This document shows positions 42,793-50,374 of a stretch of DNA of 64,000 bases, in pieces; positions within the stretch are counted from its first letter, which is position 1; the number at the start of each line of letters is the position of its first letter. The DNA is from CAZOKH01 sp964580315 (GTDB lineage: Bacteria; Chloroflexota; Anaerolineae; Anaerolineales; Anaerolineaceae). Below the pieces are notes generated by a model. The model was given only the letters and a program-made list of their open reading frames with translations. It was not told where the DNA came from and did not search any database. The position numbers and the translations under genes were made by a program. The stretch lies in NCBI GenBank assembly GCA_964580315.1, contig CAZOKH010000005.1, positions 1 through 64,000 of the forward strand, in the 5' to 3' direction.

Positions 42793-43632
42793 TCATTTCA
42801 GGCGCTGCAACACACCCAGGATGATTCCTTTCAATTTTGGCACAATCACATTGCCAGCTTCCAGCACTTCTTCATGCGTGGTAATTGTGCTGCCGTCCAG
42901 GTTGGCTTTGTTGCTGATGCCCGAGAAACCCAGCACGCGCATTTTTCCATGCCGCGCCACAATCACTTCGGGCGCAGTGGACATACCCACTGCATCAGAG
43001 CCAATGGCGCGCAAAAAACGCAAATCAGCCGGGCTTTCAAATGAAGGCCCCGAAAGGCAAATGTACACGCCTTCGTGCAGGGTTGTTTTTTGTTCAGCCG
43101 CCACTTGCCGGGCGAGGTCCATCAATTTGTGGTCATACATCTGGCTCATATCCGGGAAACGTTCGCCGAACACATCCAGGTTGGGGCCGTACAACGGGTT
43201 TAGCCCGGCCATACCCACCAGGTTGATGTTATCGGTGATCAGCATCACATCACCGGGGGCATAGTCAGGATTAATGGCGCCGGCGGCATTGGTGACAATC
43301 AACATCTCCATACCCAGGCGCTGCATCACCCGAATGGGCATGGTCACCTGGGCCATGCTGTAACCTTCGTAATAATGCGTTCTGCCCTGCAGCACCATCA
43401 CCGGCTGCCCTTCCAGTTTGCCAATCACCAGCCGCCCCTGGTGCCCCAGCACGGTTGATTTTGGCCAGTTGGGAATATCCGCAGTGGCAATAATATCTGC
43501 GCCCTCCACGGCATCAGCCAGCGCGCCCAGACCAGAACCTAAAATTAAACCAATGCGCGGCTGTTGTTGGGTGTGCTTGCGTATAAAGTCGGTTGCTGCA
43601 TCAATCTGTTCGAGGGTTACAAAACCTTCCAT
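42793..43632 (-). CDS. punA: Purine nucleoside phosphorylase (class I, trimeric type)
   Basis: 279 residues. Phosphorolysis of inosine and guanosine to base plus ribose-1-phosphate. Family landmarks are LILGSGLGALAD near 28-39, VLGHQGRLVIGKLEGQPV near 61-78, LQGRTHYYEGY near 82-92, VTNAAGAIN near 111-119, the substrate Glu in SGPSFESPADL near 193-203, GSDAVGMSTAPEVIVARH near 209-226, and the base-contact Asn in SGISNKA near 236-242. GGAGG four bases before the ATG marks the start. A structured leader with its own small frame lies upstream, so expression may be controlled at the RNA level. Confidence 0.95.
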   Translation of the reverse strand: MEGFVTLEQIDAATDFIRKHTQQQPRIGLILGSGLGALADAVEGADIIATADIPNWPKSTVLGHQGRLVIGKLEGQPVMVLQGRTHYYEGYSMAQVTMPIRVMQRLGMEMLIVTNAAGAINPDYAPGDVMLITDNINLVGMAGLNPLYGPNLDVFGERFPDMSQMYDHKLMDLARQVAAEQKTTLHEGVYICLSGPSFESPADLRFLRAIGSDAVGMSTAPEVIVARHGKMRVLGFSGISNKANLDGSTITTHEEVLEAGNVIVPKLKGIILGVLQRLK

Positions 43633-43703
43633 CGATCCTCCGTAGAAGAAATAGAGTGAGTTTTTTTGCTCAACGTCATCTGCCTGAATTGCAACTCAGA
43701 CAT
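43617..43703 (-). CDS. Possible 28-residue leader peptide upstream of punA
   Basis: An ATG at 43703 preceded at three bases by a very strong ribosome site (GGGAGGAGGGG) opens a 28-codon frame. It ends with a TAA that overlaps the punA start by 16 bases in another frame, which allows translational coupling. The peptide has no run of one amino acid, so it is not a classical attenuation peptide. It may be a genuine leader or just a translation-coupling device. Confidence 0.45.
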   Translation of the reverse strand: MSELQFRQMTLSKKTHSISSTEDRWKVL

Positions 43704-43756
43704 TTTCCCCTCCTCCCAGTTATCGCTGGAAGGCTTTCCCGTTGCAGAGGGCAATG
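43701..43756 (-). promoter_or_regulatory. Structured leader element before punA that hides a ribosome site
   Basis: On the minus strand CATT pairs with AATG, CCCT with AGGG, and CCTTCCAG with CTGGGAGG (loop CGATAA). The paired 3' arms are the ribosome site and the AUG of the 28-codon frame. A 14-base single-stranded stretch lies on the 5' side (CTGCAACGGGAAAG). A second perfect hairpin, CAGGCAAA-TCTT-TTTGCCTG, sits at 43761-43780 next to the predicted transcript start. The shape fits a ligand- or protein-responsive element, but it is not a class I know. Confidence 0.5.
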
Positions 43757-43788
43757 CCACCAGGCAAATCTTTTTGCCTGACAATACT

Positions 43789-43797
43789 ATTATATCA
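43789..43797 (-). promoter_or_regulatory. punA extended -10 promoter
   Basis: TGA-TATAAT on the minus strand, no good -35. The transcript would start near 43782, right at the first leader hairpin, giving a leader of about 150 bases. Confidence 0.55.
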
Positions 43798-43848
43798 AAA
43801 TCAGTCCAATTATTATTTTTTGAGGTATTGGATTAATAAATAAAAACC

Positions 43849-43893
43849 AGACCCTAAAGGTTTCAAGCCTCTTGTTTTAAACCTTTAGGGTCT
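43849..43893 (-). terminator. Threonine aldolase terminator, GACCCTAAAGG family
   Basis: AGACCCTAAAGGTTT and AAACCTTTAGGGTCT form a perfect 15-bp stem with a 15-base loop, 21 bases after the ltaE stop. T-runs lie on both sides (TTTTTT on plus, GGTTTTTATTTATT on minus), so it can act on both strands. It shares its stem sequence with the terminators at 46695 and 50290. Confidence 0.85.
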
Positions 43894-43913
43894 TTTTTAT
43901 CACATGAATTCTC

Positions 43914-44951
43914 TTAAACTGCCAAGCGGTTAAAAGCCTGGATGACCCGATTCACATCCTCATCATCCACCCAGCAGTGGGTGACCAGGCGCAGGCGCCG
44001 TGGGCCGGAGGTGTCGAGCAGGATACCATCCGCTTTCATTTTCTCAATCAATTCAGCGGGTGAGAGGGGCGCATTGGGCTGCATGACGGCAAACACCATG
44101 TTGGTGCTGGTGGGGCGCTGTTCCACTTGCAGCCAGGGAATGTTTAGCAAGCCTGCTTCCACCTGGCGTGCGCGGCGCTGATCTTCCACCAGGCGGTCAA
44201 GCATATGCTCCAACGCATAAATGCCCGCCGCCGCCACAATGCCCGCCTGGCGCATGCCGCCGCCCAGTTGCTTGCGGATGCGAATCGCACGGTTGATAAA
44301 CGCCTTTGTTCCGCACAAAACCGAACCCACCGGGGCACACAGCCCCTTACTCAGGCAAAACATCACCGAATCAACCGCTTCGGTAAGCTGCCGAACATCC
44401 ACGCCGTAAAACGCACCCGCGTTGAAAATGCGCGCGCCGTCGAGGTGCAAACTGAGACCATTTTCATGCACCAGGTTGCTCAACTGCCAGGTGTAATCGG
44501 CTGAAACGGCAATGCCGCCGCAGCGGTTGTGTGTGTTTTCCATGATGACCAGGCGAGTCACCGGGAAATGCACATCATCTTCCCGAATGGCCGCCCGCAC
44601 CTCATCCAGATTCAAGGTGCCGTCCGGTTGGTTTTTTAACACATAAGAATGTACGCCGCCCAGGGCAGCCGCCCCGCCGGCCTCATAATAATGCGTGTGT
44701 CCCTGGCTGCCCACAATGATTTCATCGCCGCGGTTGCAGTGCGTCAGGATGGCAATCAGGTTACCCATCGTGCCCGACGGAACAAACAATCCCGCCTCCT
44801 TTCCCATTCGTTCAGCCGCCATTTCTTGCAGCCGGTTGATGGTGGGGTCTTCGCCGTACACATCATCGCCCACTTCGGCGCGCAGCATGGCTTCGCGCAT
44901 TTCCGGCGTGGGTTGTGTAACGGTATCAGAACGCAAGTCGATGGTCTTCAT
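43914..44951 (-). CDS. ltaE: Low-specificity L-threonine aldolase
   Basis: 345 residues, PLP enzyme of the fold-type I family. Cleaves L-threonine and L-allo-threonine to glycine and acetaldehyde. Landmarks: IDLRSDTVTQPTPEMREAM near 4-22, GDDVYGEDPTINRLQ near 28-42, VPSGTMGNLIAIL near 57-69, ENTHNRCGG near 139-147, LHLDGARIFNA near 166-176, and the PLP-Lys in MFCLSKGLCAPVGS near 197-210 (Lys near 202). Full length. Its own terminator follows directly. Confidence 0.95.
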   Translation of the reverse strand: MKTIDLRSDTVTQPTPEMREAMLRAEVGDDVYGEDPTINRLQEMAAERMGKEAGLFVPSGTMGNLIAILTHCNRGDEIIVGSQGHTHYYEAGGAAALGGVHSYVLKNQPDGTLNLDEVRAAIREDDVHFPVTRLVIMENTHNRCGGIAVSADYTWQLSNLVHENGLSLHLDGARIFNAGAFYGVDVRQLTEAVDSVMFCLSKGLCAPVGSVLCGTKAFINRAIRIRKQLGGGMRQAGIVAAAGIYALEHMLDRLVEDQRRARQVEAGLLNIPWLQVEQRPTSTNMVFAVMQPNAPLSPAELIEKMKADGILLDTSGPRRLRLVTHCWVDDEDVNRVIQAFNRLAV

Positions 44952-45096
44952 ATTAGCCTCTTATATAGGTTTAAAGATTAGTACTGGTATTTTAATCTGG
45001 CTCACAATGCAGCACGATCCACAAAAAGAGTATTTACCCATGTGGATATCCACACGATGGCAAACACTCCGGTCTTTCAATTAATCCGGATAACGA

Positions 45097-46032
45097 TTAC
45101 TGGACAACAGGTTTATCACGCAGTTGCGTTAAGACGTTTTCCAATTCTGGTGGAAGCGGCGCCTCAAATGTCACCGGGGCATCTTTTCCCGGCAGGTTGA
45201 TGGTCAAACGGGCGGCATGCAGGAAGAACCGCTCCAGCAGGATGCTGGAATGACGATGCCCGTAGATCAAATCTCCAGCCACGGGGCACTCCAAAAAAGC
45301 CAGGTGCAGACGGATCTGGTGTGTGCGCCCGGTGAGGATGCGCACGCGCAGCAAGGTGTGGCGGAGAAAACTCTCCACCGTGGTGTATTCAGTGACTGCA
45401 TCGCGCCCCTTGTGATCAGACACGATGGCCATGCGCTTGCGGTGCGACGGGTCGCGCCCGATGGCGGCTTCAATGCGCCCGGTTGGGGTGGGCGGATGCC
45501 CGTCTACCAGCGCCAGGTATTCTTTAGTCAGCTTGCGCGCCTTGAACTGCGCCTGCAGCCAGTGGTGCATGGCGTCGTTTTTTGCCAGCATCAGCACTCC
45601 CGAAGTATCCTTGTCCAGCCGGTGCACCACTCCCGGGCGCTGCTCGCCGCCAATGCCTTCCATATCGGGATCATGTGCCAGCACAGCATGCACCAGCGTG
45701 CCGCTGCTGTGCCCCGGCGCCGGGTGAACCACCATGCCCGCCGGTTTGTTGATCACCAGCAGTTGGTCGTCTTCATAGATCACATCCAACGGGATTTTTT
45801 CGGGAATCAGGTCGGTGGGTTCAGGCGGCGGCACAACCACCCGCACCTGCTGCCCCACTTCCACTATCAGCCCGGCTTTGCCGGCGGTCTTGCCGTCCAC
45901 CGTCACATGCCCGTCTTGAATCAATGACTGCAAGCGTGAACGCGAAAACTCCGGCAGGCATTCCACCAGGAATTTGTCGAGCCGTTGGACGGCATTACCC
46001 GTTACCTGAAATTCGTGGAGTAGATCACTCAA
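45097..46032 (-). CDS. rluD: Ribosomal large subunit pseudouridine synthase RluD
   Basis: 311 residues. Modifies uridines in 23S rRNA helix 69 (by family). N-terminal S4 domain (RLDKFLVECLPEFSRSRLQSLI near 17-38) and catalytic domain with GVVHRLDKDTSGVLMLAK near 134-151 (catalytic Asp in HRLDKDTSG), TKEYLALV near 171-178, and TGRTHQIRLHLAFLECPVAGD near 232-252. Start: TTG at 46032, seven bases after the lspA stop; no ATG is available in the family-like part. The lspA-rluD pair is a common bacterial order. Confidence 0.93.
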   Translation of the reverse strand: MSDLLHEFQVTGNAVQRLDKFLVECLPEFSRSRLQSLIQDGHVTVDGKTAGKAGLIVEVGQQVRVVVPPPEPTDLIPEKIPLDVIYEDDQLLVINKPAGMVVHPAPGHSSGTLVHAVLAHDPDMEGIGGEQRPGVVHRLDKDTSGVLMLAKNDAMHHWLQAQFKARKLTKEYLALVDGHPPTPTGRIEAAIGRDPSHRKRMAIVSDHKGRDAVTEYTTVESFLRHTLLRVRILTGRTHQIRLHLAFLECPVAGDLIYGHRHSSILLERFFLHAARLTINLPGKDAPVTFEAPLPPELENVLTQLRDKPVVQ

Positions 46033-46039
46033 TTTTGGC

Positions 46040-46573
46040 CTATTTCTCGTTAATAGATAAATCCGAAGATGCGTGCAAGGCTGAATCATCCAGATGCAGC
46101 GAGTTCCTATCCTGCAGCCACATGCCCAGCAGCAGCACGCCCACACCCACGGTGATGCTCGAATCAGCGATATTAAACACCGGGAAATTTCCCACGGAGA
46201 TAAAATCGGTCACCATGCCGTTGTTGAAAACGCGGTCGATCAGGTTGCCCAGCGCGCCGCCCAACTGCATGCTCATGGCAAGTTTCAATGACCAATCTTC
46301 ATCGGGCACGCGCGGATAGTAATAAATGATGGCCGCCGCCACCAGCAGGGCTAAATACTTAAAGATATTTCCCAATCCCTGGAACATGCCAAACGCCACA
46401 CCGGTGTTGTACCAGTGCACGATGCGCGCGTAGGGGGTCAGCCATTCCCACGGCGACCACATTTCGCCCAGGGCAAGGTGGGTGCGAATGTAGCTTTTGC
46501 TAACCTGGTCCAGCACAATGATCAGTGCGGCAATTCCAAAGAGCGGTAAATATTTTTTAATGGTTTGACTCAA
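46040..46573 (-). CDS. lspA: Lipoprotein signal peptidase
   Basis: 177 residues, four membrane helices. Aspartyl peptidase that cuts signal peptides before the lipidated Cys. The two catalytic Asp are in GNLIDRVFNNGMVTDF near 119-134 and VFNIADSSITVGV near 141-153, and the conserved NTGVAFG loop is near 56-62. Start codon TTG at 46573 with GGAGG five bases upstream. A Ser/Asp/Glu-rich tail of about 15 residues follows the last helix. Partner of lgt (34512) and first gene of an lspA-rluD operon. Confidence 0.95.
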   Translation of the reverse strand: MSQTIKKYLPLFGIAALIIVLDQVSKSYIRTHLALGEMWSPWEWLTPYARIVHWYNTGVAFGMFQGLGNIFKYLALLVAAAIIYYYPRVPDEDWSLKLAMSMQLGGALGNLIDRVFNNGMVTDFISVGNFPVFNIADSSITVGVGVLLLGMWLQDRNSLHLDDSALHASSDLSINEK

Positions 46574-46694
46574 GGTTCCTCCACGTTAATCCCCTTGATT
46601 TTACCTTATTTTGAAGCGAATGCCCTCAGCCCGCCCATTCCCCCGGTTCGGATTACTTTAATAAACACTGGCTTGAAGGTTACTGTGAAAAACC

Positions 46695-46725
46695 GACCCT
46701 TAGGATTTTGAAAATCCTAAGGGTC
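46695..46725 (-). terminator. ileS terminator, GACCCT family
   Basis: GACCCTTAGGATTTT and AAAATCCTAAGGGTC form a 31-base palindrome with a single central base, followed on the minus strand by GGTTTTTC. It lies 27 bases beyond the ileS stop. Related in sequence to the terminators at 43849 and 50290. Confidence 0.85.
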
Positions 46726-46751
46726 TTATCAGGCTAATACTATTTAAAAAA

Positions 46752-49700
46752 TCAGGCAGCCTTTTTAATGGCCACGGTGATGTCTTCACCGTCGAAGGAA
46801 TCACTGGTCTGTTCGGCGCCGGCGGGCAGGTTGCCAGCCGTCAATTCCACCGCCAGCGTCTCGCTCATGATGTAGGAGCGGTTGGCTTCCACAGCCGCCG
46901 CCAGTTTGGCAGATGCGGTGTAGAACAACTGGATGCGGTCAGCAATGTCAAGGTCAGCCTGTTTGCGCAGGTCTTGCACACGGCGCACCACTTCGCGCGC
47001 CATGCCTTCGTTCAGCAGTTCGGGGGTCAATTCGGTCACCAGGGCTGCCAGGTAAGCTCCCTCAGACGCCACCGCGAAACCGCTGCGCGCCTGCACGCGC
47101 ACTTCCACCTCTTCCGGCAAAATGTCAAAACTGCCGGCGTCGGTTGAAACATTCAGGGCTTTGCCGTCCAGCAGGGTGCGCGCGCCTTCTTCGGGGTTGG
47201 CTTTCATAATCGCCTGGCGGATGGCCGGGAACTGGCTGCCGTACTTTTGTCCCAACTGCTTGGGCAGCGGATTCAACGAGTAAGAAACAGCCTCGCCGGC
47301 GGCATTGAGCGAACGCACCTGCTTGACGTTCAATTCGTCTTCCAGGATGTCAGCATACTTCTCGATCACCTTGCCCTCTTCAGCGGAGCCCACGGCAAAG
47401 GCGGCTTCAGCCAGCGGCTGGCGCACTTTGACATTGGCTTTGTTGCGGGCGGCGTGCCCCAGTGAAGCCAGTTTCATGGTCAGCGCCATTTCGCGGTTCA
47501 AAGCTTCATCAATCACACTGGCATCATAGGTGGGCCAGTCCGCCAGGTGCACTGAAAGGGGCGCCGAGCCATCCACGCCGTGCACCAGGTTCTGGTACAT
47601 TTCTTCCGCCAGGAACGGCATGGCGGGCGCCAGCAGTTTGCTCACCATCACCAGGGCTTCATACAGGGTGGCGTAGGCGGCCTGTTTATCGGCATCCGAT
47701 TCGCTCTTCCAGAAGCGGCGGCGCGAGCGGCGCAGGTACCAGTTGGATAACTGGTCCACAAACACTTCAATCGGGCGGGTGGCGCCCAGCACATCATAGT
47801 TCTCATAAGCGGTGGTCACGTCGCGCACCAGGGTGTGCAGCGCCGAGCGCAGCCATTGATCCAGCGCCGAATACTGCGGCTTCACCGCCGCATCGGGCGT
47901 CCATTTGTCCAGGTTGGCATAGGTGACGAAGAAGGAATAGGTATTCCACAACGTCAATGTGAAGGTGCGCAGCACCTCGGCCACCAGGTCGGCGGAGAAA
48001 CGCCGTTCCTGCCCGGGAGGGCTGGCGGTGTACAGGTACCAGCGCATGGCGTCAGCCCCGTGTTTGTCAATCACATCCCACGGGTTCACCACGTTGCCTT
48101 TCGATTTGGACATCTTTTGTCCCTGCCCGTCCAAAATCAAGCCCAGGCAAATCACATTTTTGTAACAAGGTTCTTCAAACAGCAGGGTGCTGATGGCATG
48201 CAGCGAATAGAACCAGCCGCGCGTCTGATCGACCGCTTCGCAAATGAAGTCGGCCGGGAACTGTTTCTTGAAGGTCTCTTCGTTTTCAAACGGGTAGTGC
48301 CACTGCGCCACCGGCATGGAACCCGAGTCAAACCACACATCGATCAATTCGGGCACGCGGCTCATGGTTTTGCCGCATTCGGGGCATGGAAAATGAATGG
48401 CGTCCACATGCGGGCGGTGCATATCCAGCCCGGTCAGGTCGCGCCCGGTGCGTTCCGAAAGCTCTTTCACCGAGCCGACGCACACCTGGTGATGGCACTC
48501 GTCGCATTCCCACACCGGCAGAGGGGTGCCCCAGTAGCGTTCGCGTCCCAGCGCCCAGTCGATGTTGTTGGCCAGCCAGTTTCCAAAGCGGCCGTTCTTG
48601 ATGTGTTCGGGGTACCAGTTGATGCGGTTGTTCAACTCCACCAGCTTGTCTTTATACTGGCTGGTGCGGATGTACCAGGTGGGGCGGGCGTAGTACAGCA
48701 GCGGCGTGGAACAGCGCCAGCAGAATGGATAGGTGTGTTTGTATTTCCCGTGACGCAGCATCAAACCGCGCGTTTCCAGGTCGCGAATGATCAGCGGATC
48801 GGCGTCTTTCACAAATATGCCGCTCCACGGGCGCACCGCCGGGATGAATGTGCCGTCTTCCGCCACGGTCATGATCAACGGCAGGTCGTTATCCAGCGCC
48901 AACTGCATGTCATCGGCGCCAAAAGCCGGGGCAATGTGCACCAGTCCAGTGCCGTCTTCGGTGGTCACAAATTCGGCCAGTTCCACGCGGTGGGCGGGTT
49001 TGTCGGGCGGCACAAAAGTGAACAGCGGCTGATAGCGTTTGCCTTTCAGCTGCTTGCCTTTGAACGTGTCAACCACTTTGACCTGCTCGCCTTCAAACAC
49101 TTTTTCCACCAGCGCTTTGGCCATAATCAGGCGTTCTTTGCCGCCTTCGGGCAAATCGCGCTCAATGGTTACATAATCCACATCGGGATGAGCTGCCACC
49201 GCCACGTTAGCCGGCAGCGTCCAGGGGGTGGTGGTCCACACCAGCAGCGAGGTATCGCTGTGCCCCACCAGCGGCAAGCGCACAAATACCGAGGGGTCTT
49301 CGGCTTCATCGTAGCCCAATGCCACTTCGTGATCAGAGAGCGGCGTGCCGCAGCGCGGGCAGTAAGGCACAACCTTAAAGCCCTGATACAGCAGTCCTTT
49401 CTCCCAGAAACTTTTCAAAATCCACCACACCGACTCGACGTACTCGTTTTTGTAGGTGATGTAGGCGGTGTCGAAATCGACCCAGAAGGCGATGCGGTCG
49501 GTCAGTTTTTCCCATTCGCGAATGTAGGCAAAAGCCGATTCGCGGCACAGGGCGTTGAACTTGTCGATGCCGTAGTCTTCAATCTGCTGCTTGTTGGTGA
49601 AGCCCAGCTTCTTTTCCACTTCAATTTCCACCGGCAACCCGTGTGTATCCCAGCCGCCGCGGCGTGACACGTGGAAACCGCGCATGGTTTTATAGCGCGG

Positions 49701-49904
49701 GAAGAGATCTTTGAAAGCGCGCGCCAGAACATGGTGCACGCCCGGCTTGCCGTTGGCGGTGGGCGGACCTTCAAAGAACACGTACTCCTGGCCGCCTTCG
49801 CGCTCTTTCAAAGTGGCATGAAAGACATCGTGCTCTTTCCAGAACTCCAGCACTTTCTCTTCCATGTTGGTGAACTGCACTTTTGTAGAGACAGGTTTAA
49901 ACAT
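46752..49904 (-). CDS. ileS: Isoleucyl-tRNA synthetase, type 2, with GVHH in place of the HIGH motif
   Basis: 1050 residues, class I synthetase. The Rossmann fold opens with EGPPTANGKPGVHHVLAR near 45-62: the usual HxGH is swapped to G55-V-H-H58. WDTHGLPVEIEVEKKLG near 85-101 and KMSKSKGNVVNPWD near 598-611 are intact. The editing CP1 domain (GTGLVHIAPAFGADD region) and the anticodon-binding region follow. The C-terminal part resembles eukaryote-type (IleRS2) enzymes, which are poorly inhibited by mupirocin. I start at ATG 49904 with GAGGTGAGA upstream; the frame stays open through the leader but that is noncoding. Regulated by a T-box. Confidence 0.95.
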   Translation of the reverse strand: MFKPVSTKVQFTNMEEKVLEFWKEHDVFHATLKEREGGQEYVFFEGPPTANGKPGVHHVLARAFKDLFPRYKTMRGFHVSRRGGWDTHGLPVEIEVEKKLGFTNKQQIEDYGIDKFNALCRESAFAYIREWEKLTDRIAFWVDFDTAYITYKNEYVESVWWILKSFWEKGLLYQGFKVVPYCPRCGTPLSDHEVALGYDEAEDPSVFVRLPLVGHSDTSLLVWTTTPWTLPANVAVAAHPDVDYVTIERDLPEGGKERLIMAKALVEKVFEGEQVKVVDTFKGKQLKGKRYQPLFTFVPPDKPAHRVELAEFVTTEDGTGLVHIAPAFGADDMQLALDNDLPLIMTVAEDGTFIPAVRPWSGIFVKDADPLIIRDLETRGLMLRHGKYKHTYPFCWRCSTPLLYYARPTWYIRTSQYKDKLVELNNRINWYPEHIKNGRFGNWLANNIDWALGRERYWGTPLPVWECDECHHQVCVGSVKELSERTGRDLTGLDMHRPHVDAIHFPCPECGKTMSRVPELIDVWFDSGSMPVAQWHYPFENEETFKKQFPADFICEAVDQTRGWFYSLHAISTLLFEEPCYKNVICLGLILDGQGQKMSKSKGNVVNPWDVIDKHGADAMRWYLYTASPPGQERRFSADLVAEVLRTFTLTLWNTYSFFVTYANLDKWTPDAAVKPQYSALDQWLRSALHTLVRDVTTAYENYDVLGATRPIEVFVDQLSNWYLRRSRRRFWKSESDADKQAAYATLYEALVMVSKLLAPAMPFLAEEMYQNLVHGVDGSAPLSVHLADWPTYDASVIDEALNREMALTMKLASLGHAARNKANVKVRQPLAEAAFAVGSAEEGKVIEKYADILEDELNVKQVRSLNAAGEAVSYSLNPLPKQLGQKYGSQFPAIRQAIMKANPEEGARTLLDGKALNVSTDAGSFDILPEEVEVRVQARSGFAVASEGAYLAALVTELTPELLNEGMAREVVRRVQDLRKQADLDIADRIQLFYTASAKLAAAVEANRSYIMSETLAVELTAGNLPAGAEQTSDSFDGEDITVAIKKAA

Positions 49905-49936
49905 TCTCACCTCAACATTTGATTTCACAATAATTT

Positions 49937-50223
49937 CAAAAACAAAACCTCCCATCCCAATCAGGGACGGGAGGAAGAAGGTTCCCGCGGTACCACCCTG
50001 CTTCTCATCATTTGATGAGCTCTTTTCAGGCATCCAATTACTTGGATAACTGCTCCCAGGATAACGGCTGGTGCGCCGGCGAACTTACTGGCAGAATACT
50101 CTGCGTTCGGGTTGCAGCTCCGGAAGGATTTTCAGCCGGCGCCTGTGCCCCGGCTCTCACCATTCCCGGGGTCGCTGCCTGCCAGCAGCCAGCTTACTCG
50201 TTTCCATCAACGCTTTTTACAAC
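49937..50223 (-). ncRNA. T-box riboswitch leader of ileS, specifier AUC (Ile)
   Basis: The antiterminator core AGGGTGGTACCGCGG is at 49985-49999. Upstream lies a long stem I; on its 3' side GAAA is followed by ATC at 50127-50129, the Ile codon that would pair with the tRNA anticodon. Downstream an 11-bp stem (CCTCCC.TCCC with GGGATGGGAGG, 49948-49974) followed by TTTTGTTTTTG is the terminator. Uncharged tRNA-Ile should favour the antiterminator and turn ileS on. The stem-I boundaries are estimated. Confidence 0.88.
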
Positions 50224-50229
50224 TTGTGA

Positions 50230-50258
50230 ATTATCTCATAATTGGTCAAATTATGCAA
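50230..50258 (-). promoter_or_regulatory. ileS T-box promoter
   Basis: TTGCAT (50253-50258) and GATAAT (50230-50235) are 17 bases apart on the minus strand. Transcription near 50223 would begin just ahead of the T-box stem I. Confidence 0.5.
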
Positions 50259-50289
50259 TTCCAGAGTGTTGAATGGAAAAAACTTAACC

Positions 50290-50353
50290 GACCCTAAAGG
50301 TTAAAGCACAATTATGCGCTACCTTTCCAACAAAATCTGAAACCTTTAGGGTC
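50290..50353 (-). terminator. Pyrimidine phosphorylase terminator, GACCCTAAAGG family
   Basis: GACCCTAAAGGTT and AACCTTTAGGGTC form a 13-bp stem around a 38-base loop, which itself holds a smaller imperfect hairpin (AGCAC ... GCGCT). The minus strand continues CGGTTAAGTTTTTT. It lies 21 bases after the pdp stop and shares its stem with 43849. Confidence 0.7.
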
Positions 50354-50374
50354 TATTTCAACGCCCTCTAATTT

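Noticed and set aside
47835..49667. Open reading frame of about 610 codons on the plus strand opposite ileS
   Set aside because: It is the antisense shadow of a GC-rich conserved gene. Its product is low-complexity (His/Gln/Arg-rich), has no domain, no ribosome site and no promoter.
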